Source of the DNA: an uncultured Dermatophilus sp. | GTDB taxonomy: Bacteria > Actinomycetota > Actinomycetes > Actinomycetales > Dermatophilaceae | Direction: 5' to 3' | DNA: 6,372 nt | Assembly: GCA_945876925.1 (NCBI GenBank) | Contig: CAMCQD010000106.1 | Span: 1-6,372 of the forward strand | Shown: in pieces, positions 5,591 through 6,372 of the stretch | Layout of the letters: the number at the start of each line of letters is the position of its first letter | How positions within the stretch are numbered: the stretch's first letter is position 1 | Position numbers and translations under genes: made by a program | The notes under the pieces: generated by a model | Databases searched by the model: none | What the model was told of the DNA's origin: nothing | What the model saw: the letters and a program-made list of their open reading frames with translations, nothing else

Positions 5591-5596
5591 TAGGAT
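5591..5596 (+). promoter_or_regulatory. Possible -10 element for the LON-domain gene
   Basis: TAGGAT matches the -10 consensus at four of six positions, including the key TA and final T, and sits in the only AT-rich patch (CATTTTAGGAT) of the C-rich leader. No -35 is visible at 16-18 bases. It would give a leader of roughly 85-90 bases. Confidence 0.3.
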
Positions 5597-5689
5597 GCCC
5601 GCAACTGCGGGGAGCCTCCCGGAGGGGCCCGGAGAACCAGCCGGCCCCACCACCACCCAAGCCCCCAGGCCTCATACTGACCGGAGATA

Positions 5690-6370
5690 ATGAAAGACAT
5701 GGCGCGACTCCCGCTATTCCCTTTAGCCACCGTGCTGTCACCGGGGTCGACGCTGCCGTTACAGGTGTTCGAACCTCGCTACCGTCAGCTCGTCACCGAT
5801 CTGCTGGAGGGCCCGGGGGCACCGGAATTCGGAGTAGTGGCCATCCGGGTGGGCACCGAGACCGGCGAGAACTCCGCAGACGACTTCGCCCACGTGGGCT
5901 GCACCGCCGTGCTCCAGCACGTCGACTCCCTCAAACCTGGCCTGTACCACGTGAAGACGCGCGGGTCGCAGCGGTTCCGCATCCGGCGGATCATGACCGA
6001 TCCGGCACCGTACCTGGTCGCCGACGTGACCTGGCTGCCGGAGATCGACGGCGACACCCGGCGGCTGCCGGCCCTGGCCCGGCTGGTCCGCGAGCGGCTG
6101 GACGAGTACTGCGCCATGCTCGGCCTCGAACCGCCCACGGGCTTCGAGCCCGTCTTCCGCCGGGACATCGACGCCGCCCGGCGGCTGTCCTACGGGGTCG
6201 GCGACCATATGGTGCTCACCCTCGAGGAGAAGCTCGCCCTGCTCGAGGCGAGCACCACCGAGGAACGGCTCAACCTGGCCCGCAAGCTGCTGCGCCGCGA
6301 GATCGGGCTGTTCGACGCGATCGCCGCCCTGCCGCAGCGGATCGACGCGGCCAACATCTGCCCGAACTAG
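5690..6370 (+). CDS. Stand-alone LON substrate-binding-domain protein
   Basis: A cytoplasmic protein of 226 residues made only of the LON N-terminal domain. The N-terminus LPLFPLATVLSPG...LPLQVFEPRYRQL (7-34) is the family hallmark. VGCTAVL (69-75) and the RGSQRFRI segment (91-98) continue the PUA-like beta domain. The second half (about 120-226) is helical. There is no AAA+ ATPase and no Ser-Lys protease domain, so it is not a Lon protease. Such proteins are widespread in actinobacteria and their role is unsettled; recruiting substrates or binding hydrophobic segments is a guess from Lon. The ribosome site GGAG (5683-5686) is only 3 bases from the ATG at 5690 but 12 from a second ATG at 5699. 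Starting at 5699 would give MARLPLFPL, the length usual for homologues as I remember them, so 5699 is a serious alternative. The TAG at 6368-6370 ends the gene inside the window. Confidence 0.9.
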   Translation: MKDMARLPLFPLATVLSPGSTLPLQVFEPRYRQLVTDLLEGPGAPEFGVVAIRVGTETGENSADDFAHVGCTAVLQHVDSLKPGLYHVKTRGSQRFRIRRIMTDPAPYLVADVTWLPEIDGDTRRLPALARLVRERLDEYCAMLGLEPPTGFEPVFRRDIDAARRLSYGVGDHMVLTLEEKLALLEASTTEERLNLARKLLRREIGLFDAIAALPQRIDAANICPN

Positions 6371-6372
6371 CC

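Larger units (their letters stand above)
5363..5689. other. Intergenic region between divergent znuA and the LON-domain gene
   Basis: The left end (5363-5420) holds the znuA promoter and Zur box. The rest is C-rich on the + strand. It includes a perfect 10-base palindrome GCGGCGCCGC (5435-5444) and an imperfect direct repeat of 16-17 bases, CCCCCCTGAG(C)CCGATC, at 5461-5477 and 5507-5522. No convincing gene is seen. A Pro-rich open frame (5391-5690, +) starts with TTG inside the Zur box and has only modest GC preference at its third positions. Confidence 0.6.

Noticed and set aside
5391..5690. Plus-strand Pro-rich open frame whose TAA overlaps the LON-gene ATG (TAATG).
   Set aside because: Its TTG start lies in the Zur box with no good ribosome site, codon use is not gene-like and the product is low complexity. 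A shorter start at ATG 5595 (31 codons) is equally unsupported, though the TAATG overlap was the reason for considering it.
5538..5741. Minus-strand open frame across the start of the LON-domain gene.
   Set aside because: It overlaps a well-supported gene start and has no family motif.

Overview
The window comes from a high-GC actinobacterium. The evidence is very high GC at third codon positions, an Rv3717-type N-acetylmuramoyl-L-alanine amidase, a FurB-type Zur whose metal ligands match the mycobacterial protein, and a Zur operator close to the actinobacterial consensus. I cannot name a genus.

Layout. Positions 1-561 (+) hold the 3' part of a secreted-type zinc amidase of the Amidase_3 family. 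Its start lies outside the window. A perfect 19-bp hairpin follows, and it separates the amidase from a convergent small Cys-rich protein of unknown function (681-1004, -). A gene-free stretch of about 340 bases, rich in GC palindromes, comes next. Then there is a compact minus-strand operon, in transcription order znuA (5362-4301), znuC (4304-3495), znuB (3490-2597), zur (2600-2187) and pdxK (2161-1343). The junctions are very tight: a GTGA overlap, a 4-nt gap, an ATGA overlap and a 25-nt gap. Translational coupling and a single transcript are therefore likely. A second gene-free stretch of about 330 bases lies upstream of znuA and contains the operon's promoter and Zur box. Beyond it, divergently oriented, is a stand-alone LON substrate-binding-domain protein (5690-6370, +).

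How it works together. ZnuA is a lipoprotein that captures Zn(II) outside the membrane. ZnuB is the permease and ZnuC the ATPase. Zur, encoded in the same operon, should repress it when zinc is sufficient, through a 7-1-7 inverted repeat (TGGGAAT-G-ATTGTCA on the + strand) that overlaps a perfect TTGACA on the minus strand. The last gene looks like the Bacillus/Staphylococcus-type pyridoxal kinase PdxK rather than ThiD, which would place vitamin B6 salvage under zinc control.

I see no mobile element, CRISPR array, tRNA or rRNA, and nothing that clearly amounts to an undescribed multi-gene system. The points most worth a second look are the Zur-pdxK link, the Cys-rich small protein, and the promoter/operator arrangement at znuA, which might give a leaderless mRNA.
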